A stretch of DNA of 64,000 nt from Neisseria sp. MVDL19-042950 (GCF_030504625.1 NZ_JAUKWH010000007.1:62001-126000); one strand, 5' to 3'; counted from the stretch's first letter, positions 27,200 through 39,205 are shown. The notes: generated by a model from the sequence alone, not told the origin. Program-made: numbers and translations.

Positions 27200-28402
27200 A
27201 AACCACAATACAATGCTGTCGTAAGTGCGGCCGAACCAGCCGGCTTCTTCCACCGAATTGAGGGCAACCACATTTTTTTCCGCCAATACTTTGCCACCGT
27301 TCATGATTCTGAGCGTGCCCAGCACTTGGCCTTTTTCAATCGGCGCAAGCACAGGTTGCATGGTTTCCAGTATCGGTTTAATGTTTTTGCCTTCACCGTG
27401 CGGAATGGTTACATAAGCCGCATCCAAAAAGCCGACGTTCACGGCATTGGAGCTGCCCTTATACACTTTTACCTGTGAAATGGTTTGGTTGGCATCATAC
27501 AGTTTCGGAGTGTCGTAAGACTGTAATGCCCAGTTCAGCAGTTTGCTGCTTTCAGAGGCACGTGCTTCGGTGCTTTCGGTACCGACCACTACGGAAATTA
27601 CGCGGCGGCCGTTGCGTTTGCTGGAAGCAATCAGATTGTAGCCGGCACTGCTGGTGTGGCCGGTTTTCAGGCCGTCTACGCTGGGGTCGCGGTAGAGCAG
27701 CAAATTGCGGTTGGGTTGTTCAATATTGTTGTATTTAAACGATTTAATTGAATAGATGGGGTAATACTTGGGAAAGTCGCGGATGATGGCTCCGGCAAGG
27801 ATGGCCAAGTCGTTCACACTGGTGAGATGACCTTCGCCGGGCAAGCCGGTGCTGTTTAGGAAATGGGTTTGGGTCATGCCGAGGCGTTTGGCTTCGGTGT
27901 TCATCATCGTGGCAAAACCTTCTTCGCTGCCGCCGATGGCTTCGGCCAGAGTGATGGCGGCATCATTGCCCGATTGAACGATCAAGCCTTTAATCAGGTC
28001 GCTGACACTGGCCGGTTTTGCGGGGTCGAGAAACATGCGTGAACCTTCGGCTTTCCAGCCTTTTCGCGAAACGGTAAGCATTTGGTCGGGCTTCAGGGTG
28101 CCGTTATCCAAGGCTTTGAATGTCAGATAAGCGGTCATTAATTTCGTTAACGAAGCAGGTTCGACTTGGGTATCCAAACCTTTTTGCGCCAACACTTGGC
28201 CGCTTTGCAAATCTTTGATTAAAAATGCGGTGGCGGCGATTTCCGGCACGGGAGCGGCAGGCATAGCGGCTGCGGTGGTTGCAGGTATCGCAGCCGGTGC
28301 AGACGCGGCTTGCGGCGCGGCAGGTGCGGTTTGTTCCGGTGCGGCAATGGCGTTGCCAAGCATTAAGGAGGCCACAGTCAGGCCGAGTAAGGTTTTCTTC
28401 AT
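27176..28402 (-). CDS. dacC: D-alanyl-D-alanine carboxypeptidase (PBP5/6 type)
   Basis: A 408-residue penicillin-binding protein that trims the terminal D-Ala from peptidoglycan. A signal peptide (cleavage near AIA, residue 20) is followed by an Ala/Pro-rich linker (22-55), then the catalytic domain with Ser84-x-x-Lys87 (SLTK), Ser144-Gly-Asn146 and Lys246-Thr-Gly248. The PBP5 C-terminal beta domain and an amphipathic C-terminal helix (IVLWFKSLFADE) for membrane association complete it. The Ala/Pro linker is longer than in E. coli enzymes. A long leader with a good promoter lies upstream. Confidence 0.92.
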   Translation of the reverse strand: MKKTLLGLTVASLMLGNAIAAPEQTAPAAPQAASAPAAIPATTAAAMPAAPVPEIAATAFLIKDLQSGQVLAQKGLDTQVEPASLTKLMTAYLTFKALDNGTLKPDQMLTVSRKGWKAEGSRMFLDPAKPASVSDLIKGLIVQSGNDAAITLAEAIGGSEEGFATMMNTEAKRLGMTQTHFLNSTGLPGEGHLTSVNDLAILAGAIIRDFPKYYPIYSIKSFKYNNIEQPNRNLLLYRDPSVDGLKTGHTSSAGYNLIASSKRNGRRVISVVVGTESTEARASESSKLLNWALQSYDTPKLYDANQTISQVKVYKGSSNAVNVGFLDAAYVTIPHGEGKNIKPILETMQPVLAPIEKGQVLGTLRIMNGGKVLAEKNVVALNSVEEAGWFGRTYDSIVLWFKSLFADE

Positions 28403-28849
28403 GTTTTGAACTTTTTGCTTTTCAGGTCATAAAAACACAAGCCGTCTGTTTCAGGCGGCCTGTTCGTTATCGGATAGTGTGCAGAATGAATCTGAAGCCG
28501 TTTGGGATGCTCTGAAATAAGGAGCATTCTTTCAAATGCGTTGGAATACTGCATGTGTTGCAAAACCCCTAACGTTGAACGATCCCGTCTCTCCAATTAG
28601 GAATAACAGACAGGTTGCAATAGGGTAACGTTTTGCTTGGCGAGCAAACATTATACCTATTAATACTTTCATTTGTTAAGATTTTTCTTGATTTCAGACG
28701 GCCTGCGGGGTATGGTTTGGGCTTTGTTGCATTTGTCTTTAAACAAAGAGCATAAACCGGTTTAAACGGCAGCCGTTGTGCGAGATAGGGCGGCCGGATT
28801 CAGCCGCATCGTAAAGTGTTGTTTTATCCTTTTGATTAGAAAAATATTC
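28403..28849. other. Divergent intergenic region between dacC and ilvA
   Basis: Holds the dacC promoter, its leader of about 240 bases, a degenerate DUS pair near 28440-28462 (one arm reads TTTCAGGCGGCC), a short hairpin ATGCTC/GAGCAT around 28509-28525 and a single DUS near 28694. No gene is seen. ilvA must be expressed from its right end, but I see no clear promoter there. Confidence 0.5.
28650..28679 (-). promoter_or_regulatory. Sigma-70 promoter for dacC
   Basis: Read on the minus strand, TTAACA (28679-28674) and a perfect TATAAT (28655-28650) are 18 bases apart, pointing towards dacC. Confidence 0.65.
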
Positions 28850-30376
28850 ATGATGAACACTCCTTCTTATTCCGATTACCTGATCCGCATTCTGACTTCT
28901 TCTGTGTACGACGTGGCGGTTGAAACGCCGCTGGAACCCGCCCGCGGTTTATCGCGCCGTGCCAACAATAATATTTTGCTCAAGCGTGAAGATTTGCAGC
29001 CTGTGTTTTCATTCAAAATACGCGGGGCATACAACAAAATGGCCAAATTGCCCCGAGAGGCGCTTGCCCGCGGCATTATTGCGGCCAGTGCGGGAAACCA
29101 TGCTCAAGGTGTTGCGATGTCTGCCCAGAAACTGGGTTGCCGCGCCGTGATTGTGATGCCCGAAACCACGCCGCAGATTAAAGTGGATGCCGTCAGAAAC
29201 CGCGGCGGCGAAGTGGTGCTGAAAGGCGTTTCGTTCAACGATGCTTACGACCATGCCGTTAAATTGGCCGAAGAGCAAAAGCTCACCTATATCGCCCCGT
29301 TTGACGATCCGGATGTGATTGCCGGCCAAGGCACCATCGGTATGGAAATCCTGCGCCAGAAACCCAACGAAATAGATGCTATTTTTGTGCCCATCGGCGG
29401 CGGCGGGCTGGCAGCCGGAGTAGCGGCATTTATCAAACAAGTCCGCCCGGAAATCAAAATCATCGGTGTGCAGACTAACGATTCCTGCTGTATGAAAATT
29501 TCTATCGCCCAAGGCGAGCGTGTGGAGCTGAAAGATGTCGGCCTGTTTTCAGACGGCACCGCAGTAAAGCTGGTGGGCGAGGAAACTTTCCGTATCTGCC
29601 GTGATTTGCTTGACGACATCATTACCGTGCATACCGATGCCATTTGCGGGGCGATTAAAGATATTTTTGACGACACCCGCAGCATTATGGAGCCCGCCGG
29701 TGCATTGGCTTTGGCAGGTTTGAAAGCCTATATCGCACGCAACCGGGCCGAAGGAGAAACTTTGGTGGCAGTAACCAGCGGAGCCAATATGAACTTTCAC
29801 CGCTTGCGCCATGTGTCGGAACGTAGCGAGCTTGGGGAAGGCCATGAAGGTATTTTTGCCGTGTCGATTCCTGAAAAACCCGGTAGCTTTCTGAAGTTCA
29901 TCAATGTGTTGGGGAACCGCAATATCACGGAATTCAACTACCGTTACGGCGACGATGAGATTGCACATATTTTCGTCGGTGTTCAGACGGCCGGCACGCA
30001 GGACTTGGCCAAAATCAGTGCGGAACTTACTGCCGCAGGATTACCGAATACCGATTTGACTGATGATGAAATTGCCAAAATCCATATCCGCTACATGGTT
30101 GGCGGCCGTACGCACAAAGTGGAGAGCGAGCGGGTTGTCAGCTTCGAGTTTCCGGAGCGTCCCGGGGCTTTGGCGCGATTCTTAAGCCATATGCGCACAG
30201 GGTGGAATATTACTTTGTTCCACTACCGTAACCATGGTGCGGATTACGGCAGGGTGTTGGTCGGTGTGGATGTGCCGCCGCAGGATAATCAGGCATTTGA
30301 AGATTTTCTGGATAATTTGGGCTATGTCTATGAAGACGAAACCCATAATGCCGCATATAAGCTGTTTTTGAGTTGA
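28850..30376 (+). CDS. ilvA: Threonine dehydratase, biosynthetic
   Basis: A 508-residue PLP enzyme that deaminates threonine to 2-oxobutanoate, the first step of isoleucine synthesis. The PLP lysine is Lys56 in SFKIRGAYNKM; SAGNHAQGVA and the PLP phosphate loop GGGGLAAGVA follow. The C-terminal third has two ACT-like regulatory domains (starting at FAVSIPEKPGSFLKF and SFEFPERPGALARF) for isoleucine/valine control, which marks it as the biosynthetic and not the catabolic form. The ATG pair at 28850/28853 lacks a clear ribosome binding site. A DUS-like copy inside is read as FSDGT. Confidence 0.95.
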   Translation: MMNTPSYSDYLIRILTSSVYDVAVETPLEPARGLSRRANNNILLKREDLQPVFSFKIRGAYNKMAKLPREALARGIIAASAGNHAQGVAMSAQKLGCRAVIVMPETTPQIKVDAVRNRGGEVVLKGVSFNDAYDHAVKLAEEQKLTYIAPFDDPDVIAGQGTIGMEILRQKPNEIDAIFVPIGGGGLAAGVAAFIKQVRPEIKIIGVQTNDSCCMKISIAQGERVELKDVGLFSDGTAVKLVGEETFRICRDLLDDIITVHTDAICGAIKDIFDDTRSIMEPAGALALAGLKAYIARNRAEGETLVAVTSGANMNFHRLRHVSERSELGEGHEGIFAVSIPEKPGSFLKFINVLGNRNITEFNYRYGDDEIAHIFVGVQTAGTQDLAKISAELTAAGLPNTDLTDDEIAKIHIRYMVGGRTHKVESERVVSFEFPERPGALARFLSHMRTGWNITLFHYRNHGADYGRVLVGVDVPPQDNQAFEDFLDNLGYVYEDETHNAAYKLFLS

Positions 30377-30391
30377 GAAAGTAAGTTTGGC

Positions 30392-30424
30392 AAAGGCCGT
30401 CTGAAACTTTTCAGACGGCCTTGT
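30392..30424. terminator. Bidirectional DUS-pair terminator between ilvA and tgt
   Basis: AAAGGCCGTCTGAAA faces TTTTCAGACGGCCTT over a very short loop between convergent genes. Confidence 0.8.
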
Positions 30425-30449
30425 TTGATTTGACGGTTTAAGCGGTAAG

Positions 30450-31580
<1,131 letters not shown>

Positions 31581-31614
31581 TCAAAACAGGCGCAATTATA
31601 GCGGAATTCTTTCC

Positions 31615-31626
31615 AGGTCGTCTGAA
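31615..31626 (+). repeat. Variant DUS (AGGTCGTCTGAA)
   Basis: This 12-mer differs by one base from the AG-DUS used elsewhere in the window and equals the variant described for the N. mucosa group. It is an isolated copy. Confidence 0.7.
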
Positions 31627-31688
31627 AAGAACAGGCCGCAGCTTGCCAACGGCTTTTGCAATCAGATACAATTTATAACTTATTTTGC

Positions 31689-31765
31689 AGGCACGTAGCT
31701 CAGTTGGTTAGAGCACCACCTTGACATGGTGGGGGTCGTTGGTTCGAATCCGATCGTGCCTACCA
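31689..31765 (+). tRNA. tRNA-Val (anticodon GAC)
   Basis: A 77-base cloverleaf: acceptor AGGCACG/CGTGCCT, D-arm GCTC/GAGC, anticodon stem CCACC/GGTGG around loop TTGACAT (anticodon GAC), T-loop TTCGAAT and encoded ACCA end. Confidence 0.97.
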
Positions 31766-31777
31766 TCTTTTATTTGA

Positions 31778-31812
31778 AAACAACAAAAACGAAAGGTTTG
31801 TTTTTGTTGTTT
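31778..31812 (+). promoter_or_regulatory. Terminator-like hairpin in the thrS leader
   Basis: AAACAACAAAAAC (31778-31790) pairs perfectly with GTTTTTGTTGTTT (31800-31812) over a nine-base loop. It lies between tRNA-Val and the thrS start at 31840, so it may end the tRNA transcript or control thrS. Confidence 0.65.
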
Positions 31813-31839
31813 GTTGCATTTATCGGTTTGGAGTCGTAC

Positions 31840-33753
31840 ATGCTTAATATTACCTTGCCCGACGGTTCGATCCGTCAGTTTGAAGCCCCGGTTTCCGTTT
31901 ACGACGTAGCGGCTTCTATCGGCACGGGTCTGGCAAAAGCCACGGTTGCCGGCAAGGTAAACGGGAAGTTGGTGGATGCTTGCGATCTGATTAAAGAAGA
32001 TGCGCAAGTACAGATCATTACGCCCAAAGATCCCGAAGGCGTGGAAATTATCCGCCACTCTTGTGCGCATTTGATAGGCCATGCCGTCAAGCAGCTTTAT
32101 CCTGAAGCCAAAATGGTTATAGGTCCCGTTATTGAAGATGGCTTTTACTATGATATAGCGACGGATAAGCCTTTTACGCCGGAGGACGTTGCTAAAATCG
32201 AAGCACGCATGAAAGAGTTGATCGCCCAAGACTATAATGTGATTAAGGTAATGACTCCCCGTGCAGAAACCGTCGATACGTTTAAAGAGCGCGGCGAAGA
32301 ATACAAATTACGCCTGATTGAAGATATGCCCGAAGTAGAAGCCATGGGTTTGTATCATCATCAAGAATACGTCGACATGTGCCGTGGTCCGCACGTGCCC
32401 AATACCCGTTTTCTGAAAAACTTTAAATTAACGAAGTTGGCCGGAGCTTACTGGCGCGGTGACAGCAATAACGAAATGTTGCAGCGTATTTATGGCACGG
32501 CTTGGGCGACGAAAGATGATTTAAAAGCCTATATCACTCGTATGGAGGAAGCCGAAAAGCGCGACCATCGGAAGTTGGGTAAGCAGCTTGATCTGTTCCA
32601 CCTTCAAGATGAGGCTCCCGGCATGGTGTTTTGGCACCCCAAAGGTTGGGCTTTGTGGCAAACCATTGAGCAGCACATGCGCAAGGAGCTGAATGCAGCG
32701 GGTTATAAAGAAGTTAAAACGCCGCAGATTATGGATAAAACCTTTTGGGAGCGTTCGGGCCACTGGCAAAACTATAAAGACAATATGTTTACCACTCAGT
32801 CGGAAAAACGTGAATATGCCGTTAAGCCGATGAATTGTCCGGGGCATGTGCAGATTTTCAATCATGGGCTGCGCTCTTATCGCGATTTGCCGATGCGCTT
32901 GGCAGAGTTTGGTTCTTGCCATCGCAATGAACCTAGTGGCGCATTGCATGGTCTGATGCGTGTTCGCGGATTTGTGCAAGACGATGCGCATATTTTCTGT
33001 ACGGAAGATCAAATCGTTGCAGAATCACGTGCCTTCAATGAACTTTTAATGCGTATTTACAAGCAATTCGGGTTCAATGACGTATCGGTTAAATTGTCAT
33101 TGCGTCCGGAGCAACGCGCAGGTTCGGATGAGGTTTGGGATAGGGCCGAAAGCGGTTTGCGTGAAGCATTGACTGCTTGTGGTGTCGAATGGGAAGAATT
33201 GCCCGGTGAAGGAGCGTTCTATGGCCCTAAAATTGAATATCACATTAAAGATGCCATCGGTCGTTCTTGGCAATGCGGAACCTTACAGTTGGATTTCGTC
33301 TTGCCTGAGCGGTTGGATGCGGAATACGTTACTGAAAACAACGATCGTGCCCGCCCTGTGATGCTGCATCGTGCAATTTTAGGTTCGTTAGAGCGGTTCA
33401 TTGGCATTCTGATTGAAAACCATGCAGGTTCTTTCCCGCTTTGGCTGGCTCCGGTTCAGTTGGTAATTATGAATATTACCGAACATCAGGCTGAGTACTG
33501 TCGTGAAGTGGCTGAAAAATTGAAAGAAGAAGGCTTCCGGATTGAATTAGACTTACGTAACGAAAAAATCGGTTACAAAATCCGCGACAACAGCCAGTAC
33601 CGTTTCCCTTACCAAATCGTTGTTGGTGAGAAAGAAAAGCAAGAAAACAAAGTGGCCGTGCGCCGCAAAGCAGAAGACTTAGGCTCGTTGGATTTGGGTG
33701 ATTTCATTGCACATCTCAAGCAGGAAATCGCTATGGCCTTAGTTAATCATTAA
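31840..33753 (+). CDS. thrS: Threonyl-tRNA synthetase
   Basis: A 637-residue class II synthetase. Order of domains: TGS (about 1-60), the editing domain with [16 protein letters not shown], the catalytic core with motif 1, MNCPGHV (zinc-binding Cys) and motif 2 around [20 protein letters not shown], motif 3 [12 protein letters not shown], and the anticodon-binding C-terminal domain from [10 protein letters not shown]. The ATG at 31840 has GGAG seven bases before it; the open frame running back into the tRNA is not coding. infC follows within 21 bases, as in many bacteria. Confidence 0.97.
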   Translation: MLNITLPDGSIRQFEAPVSVYDVAASIGTGLAKATVAGKVNGKLVDACDLIKEDAQVQIITPKDPEGVEIIRHSCAHLIGHAVKQLYPEAKMVIGPVIEDGFYYDIATDKPFTPEDVAKIEARMKELIAQDYNVIKVMTPRAETVDTFKERGEEYKLRLIEDMPEVEAMGLYHHQEYVDMCRGPHVPNTRFLKNFKLTKLAGAYWRGDSNNEMLQRIYGTAWATKDDLKAYITRMEEAEKRDHRKLGKQLDLFHLQDEAPGMVFWHPKGWALWQTIEQHMRKELNAAGYKEVKTPQIMDKTFWERSGHWQNYKDNMFTTQSEKREYAVKPMNCPGHVQIFNHGLRSYRDLPMRLAEFGSCHRNEPSGALHGLMRVRGFVQDDAHIFCTEDQIVAESRAFNELLMRIYKQFGFNDVSVKLSLRPEQRAGSDEVWDRAESGLREALTACGVEWEELPGEGAFYGPKIEYHIKDAIGRSWQCGTLQLDFVLPERLDAEYVTENNDRARPVMLHRAILGSLERFIGILIENHAGSFPLWLAPVQLVIMNITEHQAEYCREVAEKLKEEGFRIELDLRNEKIGYKIRDNSQYRFPYQIVVGEKEKQENKVAVRRKAEDLGSLDLGDFIAHLKQEIAMALVNH

Positions 33754-33773
33754 TTTTTAAAAGGAGTATTGTC

Positions 33774-34292
33774 ATCGCTCAAGAACGCGAAGCACGAATC
33801 AATGGTGAAATAACAGCCAAAGAAGTGCGATTAATCAGTGGTTCAGGCGAACAGCTTGGTGTTGTGTCTGTCCGTGAAGCTTTGGCTATGGCCGAAGAGC
33901 AGGACGTGGATTTGGTGGAGATTTCACCCACTGCCAAGCCGCCTGTGTGTAAACTCATGGATTTTGGTAAATATAAATACCAACAAGCGAAAAAACGCGA
34001 CGAGGCTAAAAAGAAGCAGAAATTGGTGCAGATTAAGGAAATTAAATTCCGTCCGGGCACCGATGAGGGTGATTACAACATCAAAATGCGCAATATCAAC
34101 CGCTTTTTGGAAGATGGCGACAAAGTAAAAGTAACTTTGCGTTTCCGTGGACGCGAAATGGCCCATCAGCAATTGGGTGCTCAGTTACTGGAGCGGGTGA
34201 AAGAAGATTTGGCCGAAGTTGGCACTGTTGAGCAATTTCCTAAAATGGAAGGCCGCCAAATGGTTATGATGATTGCGCCTAAAAAGAAATAA
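33774..34292 (+). CDS. infC: Translation initiation factor IF-3 (AUC start codon)
   Basis: IF-3, 172 residues, which prevents premature subunit joining and proofreads the initiator tRNA. The conserved N-terminus [21 protein letters not shown] is encoded without any ATG in front. AAGGAG (33761-33766) lies seven bases from ATC at 33774, which I take as the start codon; an ATT at 33768 is too close. Rare AUU/AUC starts are known for infC and let IF-3 repress its own synthesis. The linker [17 protein letters not shown] and C-domain [18 protein letters not shown] are intact. Order thrS-infC-rpmI-rplT is conserved. Confidence 0.93.
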   Translation: MAQEREARINGEITAKEVRLISGSGEQLGVVSVREALAMAEEQDVDLVEISPTAKPPVCKLMDFGKYKYQQAKKRDEAKKKQKLVQIKEIKFRPGTDEGDYNIKMRNINRFLEDGDKVKVTLRFRGREMAHQQLGAQLLERVKEDLAEVGTVEQFPKMEGRQMVMMIAPKKK

Positions 34293-34439
34293 AGTTATAA
34301 TTTTCAACTTGCCTTGATTTGCCGTGCAGGGCAAGTTTAACTCGGCGGCAAAAACCGTGATATAGGGGCCTCAAGTGTTTTGGCTTAATGGTTCGAAATC
34401 CCCTTATATCTTATCTAATAAATGATATGGAGTATTCCC

Positions 34440-34637
34440 ATGCCTAAAATGAAAACCAAGTCGGGCGCTAAAAAACGCTTTAAAGTACTGGGTAACGGCG
34501 GTGTGAAACGCGCTCATGCGTTTAAGCGTCACATCCTGACCAAAAAAACCACCAAAAACAAACGTCAATTGCGCGGTACCTCAATGGTAAATGAACGCGA
34601 TTTGGCTTCTGTTGCTAAAATGTTGCCCTACGCTTAA
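34440..34637 (+). CDS. rpmI: 50S ribosomal protein L35
   Basis: A 65-residue basic protein beginning [16 protein letters not shown], the L35 signature, and ending [13 protein letters not shown]. The ATG at 34440 has GGAG eight bases upstream; an earlier in-frame ATG at 34422 precedes the binding site. The 147 bases after infC form the leader where L20 could act by binding mRNA, as known in E. coli; I cannot confirm the fold by eye. Confidence 0.97.
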   Translation: MPKMKTKSGAKKRFKVLGNGGVKRAHAFKRHILTKKTTKNKRQLRGTSMVNERDLASVAKMLPYA

Positions 34638-34648
34638 GGAGTTAGAAT

Positions 34649-35005
34649 ATGCCACGCGTAAAACGCGGTGTAACCGCACGTGCCCGTCACAAAAAAGTAT
34701 TAGCGTTAGCCAAAGGCTATCGTGGTCGTCGTAAAAATGTCTACCGTGTTGCTAAGCAAGCGGTAATGAAGGCTGGTCAATATGCTTACCGTGATCGCCG
34801 TCAGCGCAAACGTCAATTCCGTCAACTGTGGATCGTGCGCATCAACGCAGGTGCTCGTGAAAATGGTTTGTCTTACAGCAAATTCATGAACGGTTTGAAA
34901 CGTGCTGCTATTGAAATCGACCGTAAAGTATTGGCTGACTTGGCAGTATTTGATAAAGCTGCTTTCACTCAGCTGGTTGAAAAAGCTAAAGCTGCTTTGG
35001 CTTAA
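34649..35005 (+). CDS. rplT: 50S ribosomal protein L20
   Basis: A 118-residue protein with the typical [27 protein letters not shown] start (basic extension that threads into 23S rRNA) and the globular end [14 protein letters not shown]. It follows rpmI by 11 bases and ends in a strong terminator, closing the infC operon. Confidence 0.97.
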   Translation: MPRVKRGVTARARHKKVLALAKGYRGRRKNVYRVAKQAVMKAGQYAYRDRRQRKRQFRQLWIVRINAGARENGLSYSKFMNGLKRAAIEIDRKVLADLAVFDKAAFTQLVEKAKAALA

Positions 35006-35020
35006 TACTTTTGAGAATTT

Positions 35021-35049
35021 AAAAGGAAACTTCGGTTTCCTTTTTTTTA
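35021..35049 (+). terminator. Intrinsic terminator after rplT
   Basis: GGAAAC and GTTTCC flank a TTCG tetraloop and are followed by eight or more T residues. Confidence 0.95.
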
Positions 35050-36349
<1,300 letters not shown>

Positions 36350-36365
36350 GATTGTTTTTCCATTA

Positions 36366-36400
36366 TTTTCAGACGGCCTTACAGATGAGGCCGTCTGAAA
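36366..36400 (+). terminator. DUS pair between pheS and pheT
   Basis: TTTTCAGACGGCCTT (36366-36380) faces AGGCCGTCTGAAA (36388-36400). If it terminates, pheT would need another promoter; a partial DUS follows at 36423. Confidence 0.55.
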
Positions 36401-36464
36401 AACAGTCTACAAATATGAGCCGTTTCAGACGGCACTGTATAAGCATTTATTTAAAGAGACGATC

Positions 36465-38828
36465 ATGCAATTTTCTTATCATTGGTTAAAAACACAGGCT
36501 CAGACTGAGTTGTCTGCCGAGGACATGGCTCATACCTTGACCATGGCCGGTTTGGAAGTGGAAGAAGCTGAAACTGCTGCACCAGCTTTCAATGGTGTGG
36601 CAATTGCTGAAGTGAAAGCAGTAGAAAAACATCCTGATGCCGACCGGCTGAACGTAACCCAAGTCGATGCCGGCACAGGCGAGCTGATTCAGATTGTCTG
36701 CGGTGCGCCGAATGTGAAACCCGGCATCAAAGTACCGTGTGCTTTGCCGGGAGCGGTGTTGCCGGGTAATTTTAAAATCAAGCCTACCAAAATGCGCGGA
36801 CAAACTTCTAACGGTATGTTGTGTTCTTCCAAAGAATTGGGCTTGCCTGAAGACGGTGTGGACGGTTTATTGATTTTGCCTGCGGATGCTCCGGTTGGGC
36901 AAAATATCCGTGATTATTTGGATTTTGACGATACCGTTTTTACGCTGAAAATCACGCCCAATAGAGCCGATTGCCTCAGCATCAAAGGATTGGCCCGCGA
37001 AGTGGCGGCATTGACGCAATGCAATAATGTGCCGGTTGCTATTCAGACGGCCTCAATAAACAGCGACAGAATCCAGCCTGTACGTATTGATGCACCGGAG
37101 GATTGTGGCCGTTTTATCAGTCGTGTGATTGAAAATGTGAACGCTAAGGCAATTACGCCGGATTGGATGAAACAACGTCTGGTACGTAGCGGCATTCGTT
37201 CTGTTTCGGCATTGGTAGATATCGGCAATTATGTGATGCTGGAGCTGGGTCAGCCCATGCATGTTTTTGATGCCGACAAATTGAACGGCAGCATTATTGT
37301 CCGCCGTGCACAAAACGGTGAAACATTGGCATGCCTGAATGAAAAAAACGTTGTTTTGGCTGACAATACGTTGGTTATCGCCGATGAAAAAGGTGTATTG
37401 AGCATGGCCGGTTTGATGGGGGGCGAGGCAAGCGCGGTTTCGGACGATACGAAGAATATTATTTTGGAATCAGCTTATTTTGCACCTGAAATCATTGCCG
37501 GCAAATCACGTCAATACGGTTTCGGTTCGGATTCTTCTTTCCGCTTCGAGCGGGGAGTGGATTGGCAACTCCAAGCCGATGCCATTGAGCGTGCCACACA
37601 ATTGATAGTAGATATTTGCGGCGGTTCGGTTGGTGTGATGACTGAAGCCGTGGGTACGTTGCCTGTAAGGAAAAAAGTGCAGGTCCGTCTGAATCGGGTA
37701 GAAAAAGTATTGGGCGTGAAAGTGGCTGCCGAGCAAGTGCAGACTATTTTGCAGCATTTGGGTTTGAACCCTGTCGCTATTGCGGAAGGTTTTGAAGTAA
37801 CCGCACCGAGTTTCCGTTTCGATATCGAAATTGAAGCCGATTTGATTGAAGAAATCGCCCGTGTTTACGGCTACGAAAATGTTCCCGATGATTACACTTC
37901 AGGCCGTCTGAAAATGATGGCGCTGCCCGAAACCCGCCGTCCGCGGTTTGACGTTTACCGCCAACTGGCTGCACGCGGCTATCAGGAAGTGGTGAGCTAC
38001 GCTTTCGTTAATGAACAGTGGGAGCAGGATTTCGCTGCCAACGGTAATCCTATCCGCCTGCAAAACCCGTTGGCTGCACAATACAGCGTGATGCGCTCAA
38101 CACTTATCGGTGGTTTGGTGGAGATCCTGCAAAACAATCTCAACCGCAAACAAAACCGTGTACGCGTGTTTGAAATCGCCCGAGTGTTCAGCAAAGATTC
38201 AGACGGCCGTTTTGTACAAAACGAACGCATCGGCGGCTTGGTTTATGGTACTGCCGAACCTGAACAATGGGGGGTAAAAGCACGCCCTGCAGATTTTTAT
38301 GATGTCAAAGCCGATGTGGAATCGTTGCTGGCAGGTAAAACAGTATCGTTTGTGAAAGCCGAGCATCCTGCCCTGCATCCGGGGCGGACTGCTGAGATTG
38401 TTTTAGACGGCAAAGTGATTGGTTTTATAGGGGAACTGCATCCGAAATGGTTGCAGAAATATGACCTGCCGCAGGCTGCGTTGGTGTTCGAGTTGGATAT
38501 GGCTGCTGTGACGGAGGCGGAAAAAGTGGCATACAAGCCCGTTTCAAAATTCCAGCCTGCCCGTCGCGATTTGGCGTTCGTGATGCCTGAAAACATGACT
38601 CATGATGATTTGTTGGCGGTATTGCGTAGCGTCGGCAGCAAATTGATTCAAGAAATCAGCGTTTTTGATGTGTATCGCGGAACAGGGTTGCCGGAAGGTA
38701 TGAAGAGTATGGCGGTAAAAGTGATTTTACAGGATGCCGAGGCAACTTTAACGGATGAAGTGGTAGAGTCTGTAATGAGCAAGTTGGTGGCTGCCGCTGA
38801 AGCTGCAGGAACGCAACTACGTTGTTAA
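36465..38828 (+). CDS. pheT: Phenylalanyl-tRNA synthetase beta subunit
   Basis: A 787-residue beta subunit. The EMAP-type tRNA-binding domain (about 40-150, with HPDADRLNVTQVD and GMLCSSKELGL) comes first, then B3/B4 with the editing site, B5 with FEVTAPSFRFDIEIEADLIEEIARVYGYENV, the catalytic-like core, and the C-terminal ferredoxin-fold anticodon-binding domain (KFQPARRDLAFVMPE). An internal DUS is read as SGRLK near residue 482 and another as SDGRF near 582. ihfA follows after 74 bases, the usual order. Confidence 0.97.
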   Translation: MQFSYHWLKTQAQTELSAEDMAHTLTMAGLEVEEAETAAPAFNGVAIAEVKAVEKHPDADRLNVTQVDAGTGELIQIVCGAPNVKPGIKVPCALPGAVLPGNFKIKPTKMRGQTSNGMLCSSKELGLPEDGVDGLLILPADAPVGQNIRDYLDFDDTVFTLKITPNRADCLSIKGLAREVAALTQCNNVPVAIQTASINSDRIQPVRIDAPEDCGRFISRVIENVNAKAITPDWMKQRLVRSGIRSVSALVDIGNYVMLELGQPMHVFDADKLNGSIIVRRAQNGETLACLNEKNVVLADNTLVIADEKGVLSMAGLMGGEASAVSDDTKNIILESAYFAPEIIAGKSRQYGFGSDSSFRFERGVDWQLQADAIERATQLIVDICGGSVGVMTEAVGTLPVRKKVQVRLNRVEKVLGVKVAAEQVQTILQHLGLNPVAIAEGFEVTAPSFRFDIEIEADLIEEIARVYGYENVPDDYTSGRLKMMALPETRRPRFDVYRQLAARGYQEVVSYAFVNEQWEQDFAANGNPIRLQNPLAAQYSVMRSTLIGGLVEILQNNLNRKQNRVRVFEIARVFSKDSDGRFVQNERIGGLVYGTAEPEQWGVKARPADFYDVKADVESLLAGKTVSFVKAEHPALHPGRTAEIVLDGKVIGFIGELHPKWLQKYDLPQAALVFELDMAAVTEAEKVAYKPVSKFQPARRDLAFVMPENMTHDDLLAVLRSVGSKLIQEISVFDVYRGTGLPEGMKSMAVKVILQDAEATLTDEVVESVMSKLVAAAEAAGTQLRC

Positions 38829-38902
38829 AAAAATATATATTCGCTTGAATTCTAAACGAAAATTGGTAATAATTCGCAGTGTTAAAAAACGAAGGTAATA
38901 AA

Positions 38903-39205
38903 ATGACATTAACTAAAGCAGAACTGGCTGACATTTTGGTGGAAAAAGTAAGCAGCGTCACCAAAAACGATGCCAAAGAAATCGTCGAACTCTTTTTTGA
39001 AGAAATCCGTGCTACGTTGGCTCGTGGTGAAGAAATCAAAATTTCCGGCTTCGGTAATTTCCAGTTGCGCGATAAACCGCAACGTCCCGGACGCAACCCG
39101 AAAACCGGAGAAGAAGTTCCGATTACCGCCCGCCGCGTAGTGACTTTCCATGCTAGCCAAAAACTCAAAGGCATGGTGGAGCATTACTATGACAAACAAC
39201 GCTAA
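38903..39205 (+). CDS. ihfA: Integration host factor alpha subunit
   Basis: A 100-residue HU/IHF protein that bends DNA as a heterodimer with IhfB. It begins [16 protein letters not shown] and contains the DNA-intercalating beta-arm motif [12 protein letters not shown] (Pro in the arm tip), characteristic of IhfA. GAAGGT precedes the ATG at 38903. Location after pheT is conserved. Its stop lies 17 bases inside the next gene, so the two are translationally coupled. Confidence 0.96.
   Translation: MTLTKAELADILVEKVSSVTKNDAKEIVELFFEEIRATLARGEEIKISGFGNFQLRDKPQRPGRNPKTGEEVPITARRVVTFHASQKLKGMVEHYYDKQR

Noticed and set aside
36465..38828. Possible frameshift in pheT or other long genes
   Set aside because: All long genes read through in one frame with expected lengths and complete motifs; I found no broken gene in the window.
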